NCBI RefSeq assembly: GCF_900103185.1
Contig: NZ_FNJD01000027.1
Span: 1-38,714, forward strand
Reading direction: 5' to 3'
DNA length: 38,714 bases
From: Sulfitobacter litoralis
Lineage (GTDB): Bacteria > Pseudomonadota > Alphaproteobacteria > Rhodobacterales > Rhodobacteraceae
How positions within the stretch are numbered: the stretch's first letter is position 1; each line of letters starts with the position of its first letter. Of this stretch, positions 25,962-34,339 are shown one piece after another. The notes below the pieces were generated by a model, which searched no databases, had not been told where the DNA came from, and saw nothing but the letters and a program-made list of their open reading frames with translations. The position numbers and the translations under genes are program-made.

Positions 25962-27896
25962 TCAATCCGCCGCTGCCCGACCCTTTTGGGCAACGATGCC
26001 CTTGGGACGGAATTGAATGAACAGGATGATGAACAGCACCATATACGTCTGTGCTGCGAGGGTATTGGACGGGTTGAACCATTCGATCCCCTTTTGCAGG
26101 AAGCCGATCAGCGACGCGCCCGCAAGCGTGCCCCAGACATTACCGACGCCCCCCACGACCACAGTCATGAAGGATTGCACGATATAGTCGGCCCCCATCT
26201 CAGACGTGACCTTGGCATAGAGCCCGATGGCCACCCCCGCGATCCCCGCGATGCCGGACCCAAGACCAAAGGTCATCATATTGATGCGGTCGGGATTGAT
26301 GCCCATGCTGGCCGCCATACCGGGGTTCTGCGTTACGGCCCGCACCTCGAGCCCCAATCGTGTGCGTTTGAGCACAAACAGGATCAGCCCCAGAAACAGC
26401 AACGCCAGCACGAAGATCGCAATGCGGATATAGCTGATCTGGATCACATCCGAGATCACCCAAGCCCCGTCTAGCCAGCCCGGAGATGTAAGTGGCCGTG
26501 CCTGCGTGCCAAAGATGTTCTTGGCCAGCTGTTGCAACGCGATCGAGATGCCAAAGGTCGCCAGCAATGTCTCTAGCGGGCGGTGGTAGAGATGACGGAT
26601 CACCAACCGCTCCATCACCACACCGGCGGCGAAAGTTACCGCAAAGGCCAGCGGCAGGGCGATGATGATCGACAGCGTGTAATCTGGCACGAAAAGCTGA
26701 ACGACGTAGCCGGTATAGGCCCCCATCATGATAAACTCGCCATGCGCCATGTTGATGACTCCCATCACCCCAAAGGTGATGGCAAGACCAATCGCGGCAA
26801 GGAAATAAATCGACGCAAGCGACAGCGCGTCCAGCGTCAGGTCAACAGTTTGGGCAGCGGCAACGCGGGTTTCAATACTGTCGAGTGTGGCCCGCGCGGC
26901 GTCTGTGACAGCGCTGTCGGGCTCGTCATACACCTCGTAGAAGTTCATGTCCGCCACGGCGCTTTGCTGGTCCAGCTCTGTCACAAGTGGCGGCACGGTG
27001 CCTGCGGCGGCAAGTGCGGCATAGGCCTTGGCGCGTCCGGCATCGGTATCCAGCTGTGAGGTAGGAATGCCCCCGACCCGCCCGCCAACGACATGAGCAG
27101 CCAAGGCCTCGCGGATTGCAGCGGCGGAAATAATGGTCGGTGCAAGACCCGCTGCCACAAGCTGGGCATAGGCATCAGCCTGTGAAAGATCATCGCCTGA
27201 CGTCAGCACCCGCGCGACATTGCCAGAGGGCGTTTGAGACGGGGTTGCCGTCTTGGTCGACAATATCTGGTTCATCACGGCCCGCGCTTCGATTGAGGTA
27301 TCGGTCGCCATTGATGTGATCGCCGCGATGCGCTCCTCGGATGTGTCGCCAAAGCTGGCAGATAGGAAATTGGTCAACTGTATTTTCCGCGCCTTCAATG
27401 CCGCGTCCGGCTCTGCCTCTATCGATGCGCGCAGGGGACCAAGCTGGTCGGCCTCGGGTCGGCGGGCGATGGAATCGACAGCGCTTTGGCGGCGCGCAAG
27501 ATCGGGATCGGTTAGCTGGAATTGCACCAAAGCCGTCCCGATCAGCCGGCGCACACCGCCATTGGGCTTTAGCTGCGAAAAGCCATTTGTCGGTGCCGAG
27601 CTTTCCGCACCGGTGTCAATATCGCGCAAGGTCAGATCATCGCCTGTCTCGGTCCCGAAAAAGAACACACCGTCGGCCTCGCGCTGCCAGACCCCTTTGT
27701 CCTGCCACTGCTCTAGAAAAACACTGACCTGTGGCGCGCCAGAGGCGGCCAGATCGTCCAGCGCGACAGACACAGAGCTGCGCGAGGGTTTGGCGATTTC
27801 TTCGGCATGGCCTTGAAGCACGGGCTGCAAATCTTGCGCCTGTGCCGCGCCCACGATGCCCACCCAACAGAGGAGCATTAACAGGTGGCGGAACAT
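25962..27896 (-). CDS. urtB: Urea ABC transporter permease UrtB with long N-terminal domain
   Basis: 644 residues. Signal peptide to about residue 20 (GAAQAQ), a soluble, helical N-terminal region of about 330 residues, and a LivH-type permease from about residue 355: IYFLAAIGLAITFGVMGVINMAHGEFIMMGAYTGYVV, RPLETLLATFGISIALQQ, and RINMMTFGLGSGIAGIAGVAIGLY. The N-terminal region contains VRRLIGTALVQFQLTDPDLARRQSAVDSI and ARKIQL, usual for UrtB, but is followed by an extra Ala-rich stretch (about 215-310). It is 75 bases from urtA, across a hairpin. Substrate urea (or short-chain amides) is inferred from the complete urt gene order. Confidence 0.92.
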   Translation of the reverse strand: MFRHLLMLLCWVGIVGAAQAQDLQPVLQGHAEEIAKPSRSSVSVALDDLAASGAPQVSVFLEQWQDKGVWQREADGVFFFGTETGDDLTLRDIDTGAESSAPTNGFSQLKPNGGVRRLIGTALVQFQLTDPDLARRQSAVDSIARRPEADQLGPLRASIEAEPDAALKARKIQLTNFLSASFGDTSEERIAAITSMATDTSIEARAVMNQILSTKTATPSQTPSGNVARVLTSGDDLSQADAYAQLVAAGLAPTIISAAAIREALAAHVVGGRVGGIPTSQLDTDAGRAKAYAALAAAGTVPPLVTELDQQSAVADMNFYEVYDEPDSAVTDAARATLDSIETRVAAAQTVDLTLDALSLASIYFLAAIGLAITFGVMGVINMAHGEFIMMGAYTGYVVQLFVPDYTLSIIIALPLAFAVTFAAGVVMERLVIRHLYHRPLETLLATFGISIALQQLAKNIFGTQARPLTSPGWLDGAWVISDVIQISYIRIAIFVLALLFLGLILFVLKRTRLGLEVRAVTQNPGMAASMGINPDRINMMTFGLGSGIAGIAGVAIGLYAKVTSEMGADYIVQSFMTVVVGGVGNVWGTLAGASLIGFLQKGIEWFNPSNTLAAQTYMVLFIILFIQFRPKGIVAQKGRAAAD

Positions 27897-27934
27897 AGGA
27901 GACCCTTGTGGTAAATCTAGGAAATATGGTGGTG

Positions 27935-27960
27935 GGGGCGGCCAGACATGCTGCCGCCCC
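27935..27960 (-). promoter_or_regulatory. Intercistronic hairpin between urtA and urtB
   Basis: GGGGCGGC (27935-27942) pairs perfectly with GCCGCCCC (27953-27960) around a 10-base loop, 11 bases after the urtA stop on the minus strand. No U-tract follows (CCACCACC). It probably stabilises the urtA portion of the message or reduces read-through so that binding protein exceeds permease. Confidence 0.7.
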
Positions 27961-27971
27961 GACGTTCAGGA

Positions 27972-29264
27972 TCAGTAGTTAGAGGTCAACTGAACGCATG
28001 TTTCCGTTTCGGTGTTGTACATGCCGCATTCCAGCTCTTTCCAGTCGGACGTGAGCACAGCGCTTTCGGGCAGGAAATCTGTCCACGCGTCGCCTTCGAC
28101 AGGATCGGTCTGGCTGATGATGTCGAACTGCCCGTCGGCTGTGATCTCGCCAATGAGGACGGGCTTGGACAGGTGGTGGTTCACCAGCATCTCGGCGGTG
28201 CCGCCTGTCAGGTTCGGGAAGGTCTGCCCGTACATGGCGCTGCGCACGGCATCGACATCGGTGGTCCCGGCTTGTTCAACCGCGTTCACCCACATGTTAA
28301 AGCCGATGTAATGCGCCTCCATCGGGTCGTTCGTCACGCGCTTGTCGTCGCCGATAGATGTTTTCCACTGTTGGATAAATTCGGCATTCGCGGGGGTATC
28401 TGCGGACATAAAGTAGTTCCACGCTGCCAGATGCCCGACAAGGTTTGACGTATCGAGACCTGACAGCTCTTCTTCGCCGACCGAGAACGCAACAACCGGA
28501 ATATCGTCAGCCGACACATCCGCCGCGGCGAGTTCCTTGTAAAAGCCGATGTTCGCGTCGCCGTTGATGGTCGATACAACGCCGACCTGCTTGCCGTCCT
28601 CGCCCAGTGCCACAACATCGCCCACGATCGTTGCCCAATCGGATTGACCGAATGGTGTGTAGTTCACAAAGATGTCTTCTTCGGCGATGCCCTTGGACAT
28701 CAGGTAGGATTTCAGGATGTTGTTGGTGGTGCGCGGGTAGACATAGTCGGTGCCGAGCAGTGCGAATTTCTCGACGCCCAGTTCTTCGAGGAAGTAATCC
28801 ACCGCAGGAATCGCCTGCTGGTTGGGGGCGGCACCGGTGTAGAACACGTTCTTGGACGATTCCTCACCCTCATATTGCACGGGGTAGAACAGCAGACCGT
28901 TCAGCTCTTCGATGACGGGCAGCACGGATTTGCGCGACACGGATGTCCAGTTGCCAAAGATCACGTCGACTTCGTTCACGGTCAGCAGCTCGCGTGCTTT
29001 CTCAGCAAACAATGGCCAGTCAGAGGCAGGGTCAACCACGACCGCCTCGATCTGACAGCCCAGTACGCCGCCTTTTTCGTTCTGCGCGTCGATCAACATC
29101 AGCATGGTGTCTTTCAACGTCGTCTCGGAAATCGCCATGGTCCCCGACAGCGAGTGCAGCACGCCGACCTTGACCGGATCGGCACAATCCTGCGCCATCA
29201 CCAGCGAGGTGGAGCCCATCAGCGCGGCAGTCGCGCAGGCAGCGAGTTTGGTGAATGTTGTCAT
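27972..29264 (-). CDS. urtA: Urea ABC transporter substrate-binding protein UrtA
   Basis: 430 residues. Signal peptide to about residue 24 (MGSTSLVMAQD). Type 1 periplasmic-binding fold: VKVGVLHSLSGTMAISETTLKDTMLMLIDAQNEKGG, then VIFGNWTSVSRKSVLPVIEELNGLLFYPVQYEGEESSKNVFYTGAAPNQQ, VYPRTTN, and the region with FSVGEEELSGLD. These are the UrtA/FmdD signatures rather than those of leucine-binding proteins. Captures urea in the periplasm and hands it to UrtBC. First gene of urtABCDE; promoter should lie in the ~350 base gap upstream. No urease genes occur in the window. Confidence 0.95.
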   Translation of the reverse strand: MTTFTKLAACATAALMGSTSLVMAQDCADPVKVGVLHSLSGTMAISETTLKDTMLMLIDAQNEKGGVLGCQIEAVVVDPASDWPLFAEKARELLTVNEVDVIFGNWTSVSRKSVLPVIEELNGLLFYPVQYEGEESSKNVFYTGAAPNQQAIPAVDYFLEELGVEKFALLGTDYVYPRTTNNILKSYLMSKGIAEEDIFVNYTPFGQSDWATIVGDVVALGEDGKQVGVVSTINGDANIGFYKELAAADVSADDIPVVAFSVGEEELSGLDTSNLVGHLAAWNYFMSADTPANAEFIQQWKTSIGDDKRVTNDPMEAHYIGFNMWVNAVEQAGTTDVDAVRSAMYGQTFPNLTGGTAEMLVNHHLSKPVLIGEITADGQFDIISQTDPVEGDAWTDFLPESAVLTSDWKELECGMYNTETETCVQLTSNY

Positions 29265-29614
29265 TTTCTATCCCCTGTTGGCGCTGCTACCCCTTGCGTC
29301 AGAACGCACTTTTCTGGGGCCCCCAAGCACGTTAAACAGGAGGCGCAGCATATTGTTGTGATCGTCGCATGGCTTGTTACATCTGCCAGGATTGCTGGCC
29401 GTGCGACGGTGTTGCCTTTCTCGGCACAGAGCCAAGATGCCTAGGGCAGCGGCAGAGTCGCTAGAAAAAATGGCATGTCACCAGACACACCACCGCTCGC
29501 GCCTTATTTTTTGGCGATAGAGGTCAGGAACGCTTAAAATATAGCCTGCGGGCGCACGCAGGTGCGGGCGTAGATGGGGGCGCACGCAACCTGCGCGCGC
29601 CCGAGGGCCATTGG
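29265..29614 (-). promoter_or_regulatory. urtA upstream region and end of the TRAP operon
   Basis: 350 bases without an ORF. Near the TRAP gene end, a GC hairpin on the minus strand, CCTGCG/CGCAGG (29545-29550 with 29557-29562), is followed by CTATATTTT and is a candidate terminator. The rest should hold the urtA promoter; I found no convincing -24/-12 (GG...GC) element or NtrC dyad, although nitrogen control is usual for urt operons. Confidence 0.4.
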
Positions 29615-31609
29615 CTAGGGCGCGACGCGCGCGGCAGAGGTCGCCTGCCACGCGCGCATCATGGGCAGCGCACACAGGGCGGCACCAAGGATAAAGGACA
29701 GGCTATAGCCCAAGCCGGCCAGATCATTCTCAGGCATGGCAATCAGCACGCCACCAAAGAACAGCGCGATCCGCATCGGCAGCGCGGCGCGGCCCTCTAT
29801 CGGACCGACAAGGCTGATGTAGCCCTGCAACGCCGCCGAGATCAGCGTCACGCCGATCATCGCACAGCTCAACGCGACGACGACCTCCCACGCGGGGGCT
29901 TGTCCGATTAACGCAGGGTTCAGCACGAAGAAGAAGGGCGCGATATAGATCACCCCGCCAAGGCGCATCGCTTCGAACCCCGTTGCAATCGGGTTCGACC
30001 CCGCCATGGTAGAGGCCGCAAAAGCCCCAAGGGCGACCGGCGGCGTGATGTAGCTGACCATACCCCAGTACAAGATGAACAGATGCACCGCCAACTGGTT
30101 CAACCCGCCTGCCTCAAGCGCAGGGGCAAGCACCACGGCGAGGAAGATATAACAGGCCGTGACCGTCATCCCCATGCCAAAGATAAACGCGGTGATCGCG
30201 CCCATCAGCAACAGGATCAACGTGCTGTCGCCGGCGAGAAACACCAGCTCGTTCACCAAAGTCCCCGCCAGCCCCGTGGCCGAAAAAGACCCGACAATGA
30301 GGCCAACACCCAGCAGGATCGCCGTCAGCTCTGACAGACCCATGCCGACACCGACGATCATATTGCCAAGTCGGCTAAAGTTCAGACGATGGCTGGCGCG
30401 GAACTGATTCACAACCAAGAGCAAAGCCGTGGCATAGAACGGGGCAGAGGATTCCTTGCGCAGGCCGATCATCATATAGAGCAGCAGCGCGAAGACGAAG
30501 ATATAGGGCCAGCCTTCGATCATCACCTGACGCAGGCGCGGAAGGTCAGGCTTGGGCAAACCCCGCAGCCCGCGTTTCGCGGAATAGGCGTCGATCTGGG
30601 CAAACAGCCCCCAGTAGAACAATACGCTGGGGATGGCCGCGGCCAAGGCGATTTCGACATAAGGACGTGACAGAAAGGATGCCATGACAAAGGCGGTCGC
30701 CCCCATGATCGGCGGCATCAGCACCCCGCCGGTAGAGGCGCAGGCCTCTGTTGCGGCAGCGGTCTTGGCCGAAAATCCGGTCTTGCGCATCGCGGGAATG
30801 GAGACCGCCCCCGTGGTCAGCACGTTGGAAATGACAGAGCCGGACATGGAGCCCATAAAGCCGCTGGCAAAGATCGACACTTTCGCCGCCCCGCCGCGGT
30901 AGCCGCCTACAAGCCCAAGCGCCAGATCGTTGAAAAACTGCCCGCCGCCGGTCCGTTGCAGCACCGCGCCGAACAGGATGAACCCGATCACGACGCCGCC
31001 AAACGCCTTCATCGGAATGCCGAAAGAGCTTTCGGCCGAATAGATATGGTAAGGCACGGTTTGCAGGAACGTGCTTTGGAAGCCCGAGAAAGGGTCCGGC
31101 ACGTGGCCCGCGAAGGTTGGATAGAACGCAAAGAGCGTGACAATCAGGAACAGCACCAGACCGCCTGCCCGCCGCGTTGCCTCCAGAATCAGAAAGAAGA
31201 AGACGACCGACACATATTGCGCCGTATCAGGGGCTGCATATTCCCACCCTTGCGACAGGTTCTGCTGCGCAGTTTGCGACAGATAGACAGTGGTCCCTAC
31301 CGACGCTGCGAAAAACACCCAGTCTAGCAATGATGGCTCTCCGCCTTTGCCGCCCCTCGCCTGAAAAATCAGAAACGTCAGCGCCAGAAACATGCCCCCA
31401 AGGATATAGAGATACCGCCCGTCAATCAGGACGATCCCCATAATCTGAAGGTTGAACAGCTGGTTTACCACCAACACCAGCGACAGCAGCGTCGTGATGA
31501 CCACAACCCAACGCGCCAGTCCCGAGATGCGCTCGGCCGGGGTGGCACCGTCGATCGCCACTTCCTCAAACTTTGACTGCGGGGCACGCGATGTGTCGGG
31601 ATTCGTCAT
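29615..31609 (-). CDS. TRAP transporter fused permease (4TM-12TM type)
   Basis: 664 residues from ATG at 31609 (MTNPDTSRAPQSK), with AGAGAG upstream. A TAXI-associated TRAP permease in which the small DctQ-like and large DctM-like subunits are one chain: about four helices in the first 170 residues, then twelve. Motifs include IYSAESSFGIPMKAFGGVVIGFILFGAVLQRTGGGQFFNDLALGLVGG and MGSMSGSVISNVLTTGAVSIPAMRKTGFS, plus ATEACASTGGVLMPPIMGATAFVMA. Imports an organic acid with sodium ions. The TAXI binding protein gene is directly upstream. Confidence 0.94.
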   Translation of the reverse strand: MTNPDTSRAPQSKFEEVAIDGATPAERISGLARWVVVITTLLSLVLVVNQLFNLQIMGIVLIDGRYLYILGGMFLALTFLIFQARGGKGGEPSLLDWVFFAASVGTTVYLSQTAQQNLSQGWEYAAPDTAQYVSVVFFFLILEATRRAGGLVLFLIVTLFAFYPTFAGHVPDPFSGFQSTFLQTVPYHIYSAESSFGIPMKAFGGVVIGFILFGAVLQRTGGGQFFNDLALGLVGGYRGGAAKVSIFASGFMGSMSGSVISNVLTTGAVSIPAMRKTGFSAKTAAATEACASTGGVLMPPIMGATAFVMASFLSRPYVEIALAAAIPSVLFYWGLFAQIDAYSAKRGLRGLPKPDLPRLRQVMIEGWPYIFVFALLLYMMIGLRKESSAPFYATALLLVVNQFRASHRLNFSRLGNMIVGVGMGLSELTAILLGVGLIVGSFSATGLAGTLVNELVFLAGDSTLILLLMGAITAFIFGMGMTVTACYIFLAVVLAPALEAGGLNQLAVHLFILYWGMVSYITPPVALGAFAASTMAGSNPIATGFEAMRLGGVIYIAPFFFVLNPALIGQAPAWEVVVALSCAMIGVTLISAALQGYISLVGPIEGRAALPMRIALFFGGVLIAMPENDLAGLGYSLSFILGAALCALPMMRAWQATSAARVAP

Positions 31610-31660
31610 AAGAGGGCTCTCTCGTTTGGGGATACGGGCCTGCAATTGGCATAGCAGGAA

Positions 31661-31684
31661 CGGGCCGACACATTGGTCAGCCCG
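31661..31684 (-). promoter_or_regulatory. Intercistronic hairpin between TAXI and TRAP permease genes
   Basis: CGGGCCGAC (31661-31669) pairs with GTCAGCCCG (31676-31684) over 9 bases with one G-T, loop of 6. Lies about 20 bases past the binding-protein stop and 52 bases before the permease start. No U-tract. Same place and form as the urtA/urtB hairpin. Confidence 0.65.
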
Positions 31685-31703
31685 CCCTTAGCTTTGGCAA
31701 GGT

Positions 31704-32840
31704 TTAGAAAACGACGGAGAACCCGCCATCTTTCAGCGCCTTGCGGCGTGCCTCGGACCAGGCGGCTTCCCAGTCAGAAGGGTTTGCCGCTTTGGTCGCT
31801 TCCCACGCAGCCGTCAGCGCTTCTTGGCGTTGCACAAGCTTGTCGTTATGCGCCTGCGCCGTATCGGACCACGCATCTACCTCTTTGAAGTAGCGGATCG
31901 CCCCTTCGTGGTAGGGCACCACCCATTCCATATTCTGTTTGTCCAGCGCCCAGCCACCGATACCGGGGGAATTGCCGTCGTATTTCGGGAACAGCTCTAC
32001 CATCGCTTTGGTCATGTTATAAACCAGTCCTTCGTCCGTGGCCGCAATCGCGGTCAGCACGGGATAGGCATAGCCGGCCCCCTGATAGCCGTCGGTGCCG
32101 TCAATGGTGGCCCCGACCTTGGCTTTGTTGATATTAAAGAAGGGTGCGACCTCTTGCATACGGGCAAAGCCGTCGGTGTCTTCGGGATCAATCGGGGGCC
32201 AGAACAGCCCGCGCGGACCGGCTTCGGCCTCATAGGCTTTGCCTGAGTTGGTGGATGCAAAGGCCGCATCGACCTGCCCTTCGATCAGACCGGTCCAGCT
32301 GGCACCAAAGCCACCGAAATCAACCCGCTCCACATCGTCCCATGTCAGGCCGCCATAGGCCAGATAGGCTTCGGTGTTCACGTTCAAAGCAGGTGCGCCA
32401 ACGATATAGGACACGCGTTTACCCTTGAGGTCAGCGTAGGTTTCGATCCCCAGGTCGCCCGCGACACCAACCGCGAGGTTAATCGCGCCACCGTTGTTCG
32501 CCAGCAGCACGCGGATGGGCTGCGGGCCCCAGTTTTCGGCACCGAAATCAAACACACCTTCCTGCGCCATAAAGCTGCCGCCCACGCCCGTGGCCGAGAA
32601 TTCAACCCGCCCCTGACGCAGCGGCTCTGTGCGCGACACGTCATTCTTGCCAGGCAGAACCCGCAGGTTGACCTCTGTCGCATCTTGCAGCGCGGCACCA
32701 ATCGCCACCGCTTGGTTATAGCCTGCAGAACCGGTGTCATAGGCCGTCCAGCTCAGCTGTTTGGGCAGATCAAAATCCTGCGCGGCCGCGATAGAAGCCG
32801 TAAGACCAAAGGCCACGACCGTCGTTGTTAATACGTTCAT
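31704..32840 (-). CDS. TAXI family TRAP transporter solute-binding protein
   Basis: 378 residues from the ATG at 32840, preceded by GGGAGGAAGAT. Signal peptide to about residue 20 (TASIAAAQD). TAXI features: LSWTAYDTGSAGYNQAVAIGAALQDATEVNLRVLPGKNDVSRTEPLRQGRVEFSATG in short blocks, and VDAAFASTNSGKAYE and RGLFWPPIDPEDTDGFARMQ later. The TAXI family binds dicarboxylates or amino acids such as glutamate; no ligand can be assigned here. It supplies solute from the periplasm to the fused permease encoded next. Confidence 0.92.
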   Translation of the reverse strand: MNVLTTTVVAFGLTASIAAAQDFDLPKQLSWTAYDTGSAGYNQAVAIGAALQDATEVNLRVLPGKNDVSRTEPLRQGRVEFSATGVGGSFMAQEGVFDFGAENWGPQPIRVLLANNGGAINLAVGVAGDLGIETYADLKGKRVSYIVGAPALNVNTEAYLAYGGLTWDDVERVDFGGFGASWTGLIEGQVDAAFASTNSGKAYEAEAGPRGLFWPPIDPEDTDGFARMQEVAPFFNINKAKVGATIDGTDGYQGAGYAYPVLTAIAATDEGLVYNMTKAMVELFPKYDGNSPGIGGWALDKQNMEWVVPYHEGAIRYFKEVDAWSDTAQAHNDKLVQRQEALTAAWEATKAANPSDWEAAWSEARRKALKDGGFSVVF

Positions 32841-32858
32841 ATCTTCCTCCCAGAAAAT

Positions 32859-32891
32859 CCTGCCGCGCAAACCATTCGCGTTTGCGGCAGG
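32859..32891 (-). promoter_or_regulatory. Strong hairpin in the leader of the TAXI gene
   Basis: On the minus strand CCTGCCGC-AAAC pairs with GTTT-GC-GCGGCAGG, around GCGAATG, with a 2-base bulge; the outer 8 bases and inner 4 bases are perfect. It is followed by ATTTTC and ends 18 bases before the TAXI start. It could stop read-through from the upstream dehydrogenase gene (weak terminator) or act as a 5' stabiliser. Confidence 0.55.
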
Positions 32892-33005
32892 GTTAGCGGC
32901 CCGTTTTCTTGTGAAACGTGGTTCCGCCCTGTGGAAAAGGATACGAGTGCAGCTTTCGTCCTGTCAACAAAAGACCGCGTGAAAAACGCTGCCGCCGGGG
33001 TGATG

Positions 33006-34076
33006 TCAATCTGGGGTAGAGGAAAGATGCGCGGCCTCGGGAACCCCCGCCTTACGCGCCGCCTCCGACAGCTGCGCCAAAGTGCCCGCATCAAGCGGGA
33101 TCCCGTTTGCCAACCGCTCTGCTGTGCTGCGCCGCTCAGGGTCCCCCGGAAACTGCACGCCGGATGTATCAGGTGCCGCCGGCGACGCCTTGACCCAATC
33201 GGTATAGCTGTCCACATCCACGCCAAAGCTCTCTGCCAGACCAAAGACATTCGGATCGATCAGGATCGCCATCATGTTATTCACAATTCGGTCCGGCACT
33301 TCGCGGGTCGGCGCATAGGCCCCGCCCCCGCTGAATGATCCACCCAAGATATCCCCCAGCAAGGCCAAGCCAAACCCCTTGTGCTGTCCAAATGCCGTCA
33401 GCGCCCCGCCCGCACCGTCAAACACCACCGACGGATCACGCGTCGGAGCGCCCTGCGCATCGATCAACGCCCCCTCGGGTGCCGGCTTCCCACTTAGCTG
33501 CGCAACACGTGCCTTGCCCATGGCAATGGTGCTGGTCGCCATATCCAGCACAAACATCGGGTGCTTTTCGGTCGCAGGTATCGCGGTACAATAAGGATTG
33601 GTGACAAAACGTGCGTCACTACCGCCAAACGGCGCCACAAGAGGCCTCGAGGACTGAACATTCGCGTACAGAATGCAGATAAACCCCGCCTCTGCCGCCA
33701 TGGTGCCCCAATCTCCCAGCCGACCCAGATGAAAGCTGTTGCGCAAGGACAGCACTGCAAAGTGGCTGCTGTGGGCGCGGTCAATCGCAAGCGCCATCGC
33801 CTGCTCTGCGATGATATGACCAAAGCCCCGATGGCCGTCCACCAGCAGGAATGGCCCTTTGTCCTGCACCAGTTCAATGTCAGCCAAAGGGTCTAGCTGC
33901 CCTGCAAGGATGCCATCCACATACGCAGGGATCATCCCGACACCGTGGCTATCATGCCCCGCCAGATTGGCACCAACCAACCGTGCGGCAACCTGCTTGG
34001 CCCTGTCTTTATCCTTCCCTGCATGCGCCAGAATTGCCGTGGCAAATTCTCTTAACTGATCTGCATCAACCGTCAT
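33006..34076 (-). CDS. Malate/L-lactate/ureidoglycolate-type dehydrogenase (Ldh_2 family)
   Basis: 356 residues from the ATG at 34076 with GGGAGGG upstream; an in-frame TTG directly before it is not needed. The Ldh_2 (YlbC/ComC/AllD) fold uses NAD(P) to reduce or oxidise 2-hydroxyacids. Motifs: GANLAGHDSHGVGMIPAYVDGI, VDGHRGFGHIIAEQAM, AVLSLRNSFHLGRLGDW, ATSTIAMGKARVAQ and GQHKGFGLALLGDILGG. The substrate is unknown. It is 165 bases upstream of the TAXI-TRAP genes, in the same direction, so the transporter may supply its substrate, a 2-hydroxy or 2-oxo acid. Confidence 0.88.
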   Translation of the reverse strand: MTVDADQLREFATAILAHAGKDKDRAKQVAARLVGANLAGHDSHGVGMIPAYVDGILAGQLDPLADIELVQDKGPFLLVDGHRGFGHIIAEQAMALAIDRAHSSHFAVLSLRNSFHLGRLGDWGTMAAEAGFICILYANVQSSRPLVAPFGGSDARFVTNPYCTAIPATEKHPMFVLDMATSTIAMGKARVAQLSGKPAPEGALIDAQGAPTRDPSVVFDGAGGALTAFGQHKGFGLALLGDILGGSFSGGGAYAPTREVPDRIVNNMMAILIDPNVFGLAESFGVDVDSYTDWVKASPAAPDTSGVQFPGDPERRSTAERLANGIPLDAGTLAQLSEAARKAGVPEAAHLSSTPD

Positions 34077-34339
34077 CAAAATTCCCTCCCGTTTATACCC
34101 TCAGCCGCGCCGCTTCTCCCAAAGCGCGTAACCGACACTGACCTGCAACCTCGCGCCAAGGCGGATGAACTGCAAGGACTAGCGATGATGGGGATGCGCG
34201 GTTGTGTGCGGGGGTGGATACAGAAGCGGGCCGCTGAACTGCTTGGGAACTGCCAAGGGTTCTGTTTATGGAGGAATACCGCGCGGGTTATGTTTTTGCG
34301 CACGGACGCTGTAAAAACCTCAGGTATCGTCCCGGCAGA

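Noticed and set aside
29265..29614. Sigma-54 promoter with NtrC site for urtA
   Set aside because: Expected from biology, but no GG...GC pair at -24/-12 spacing or good dyad was found; left unclaimed.
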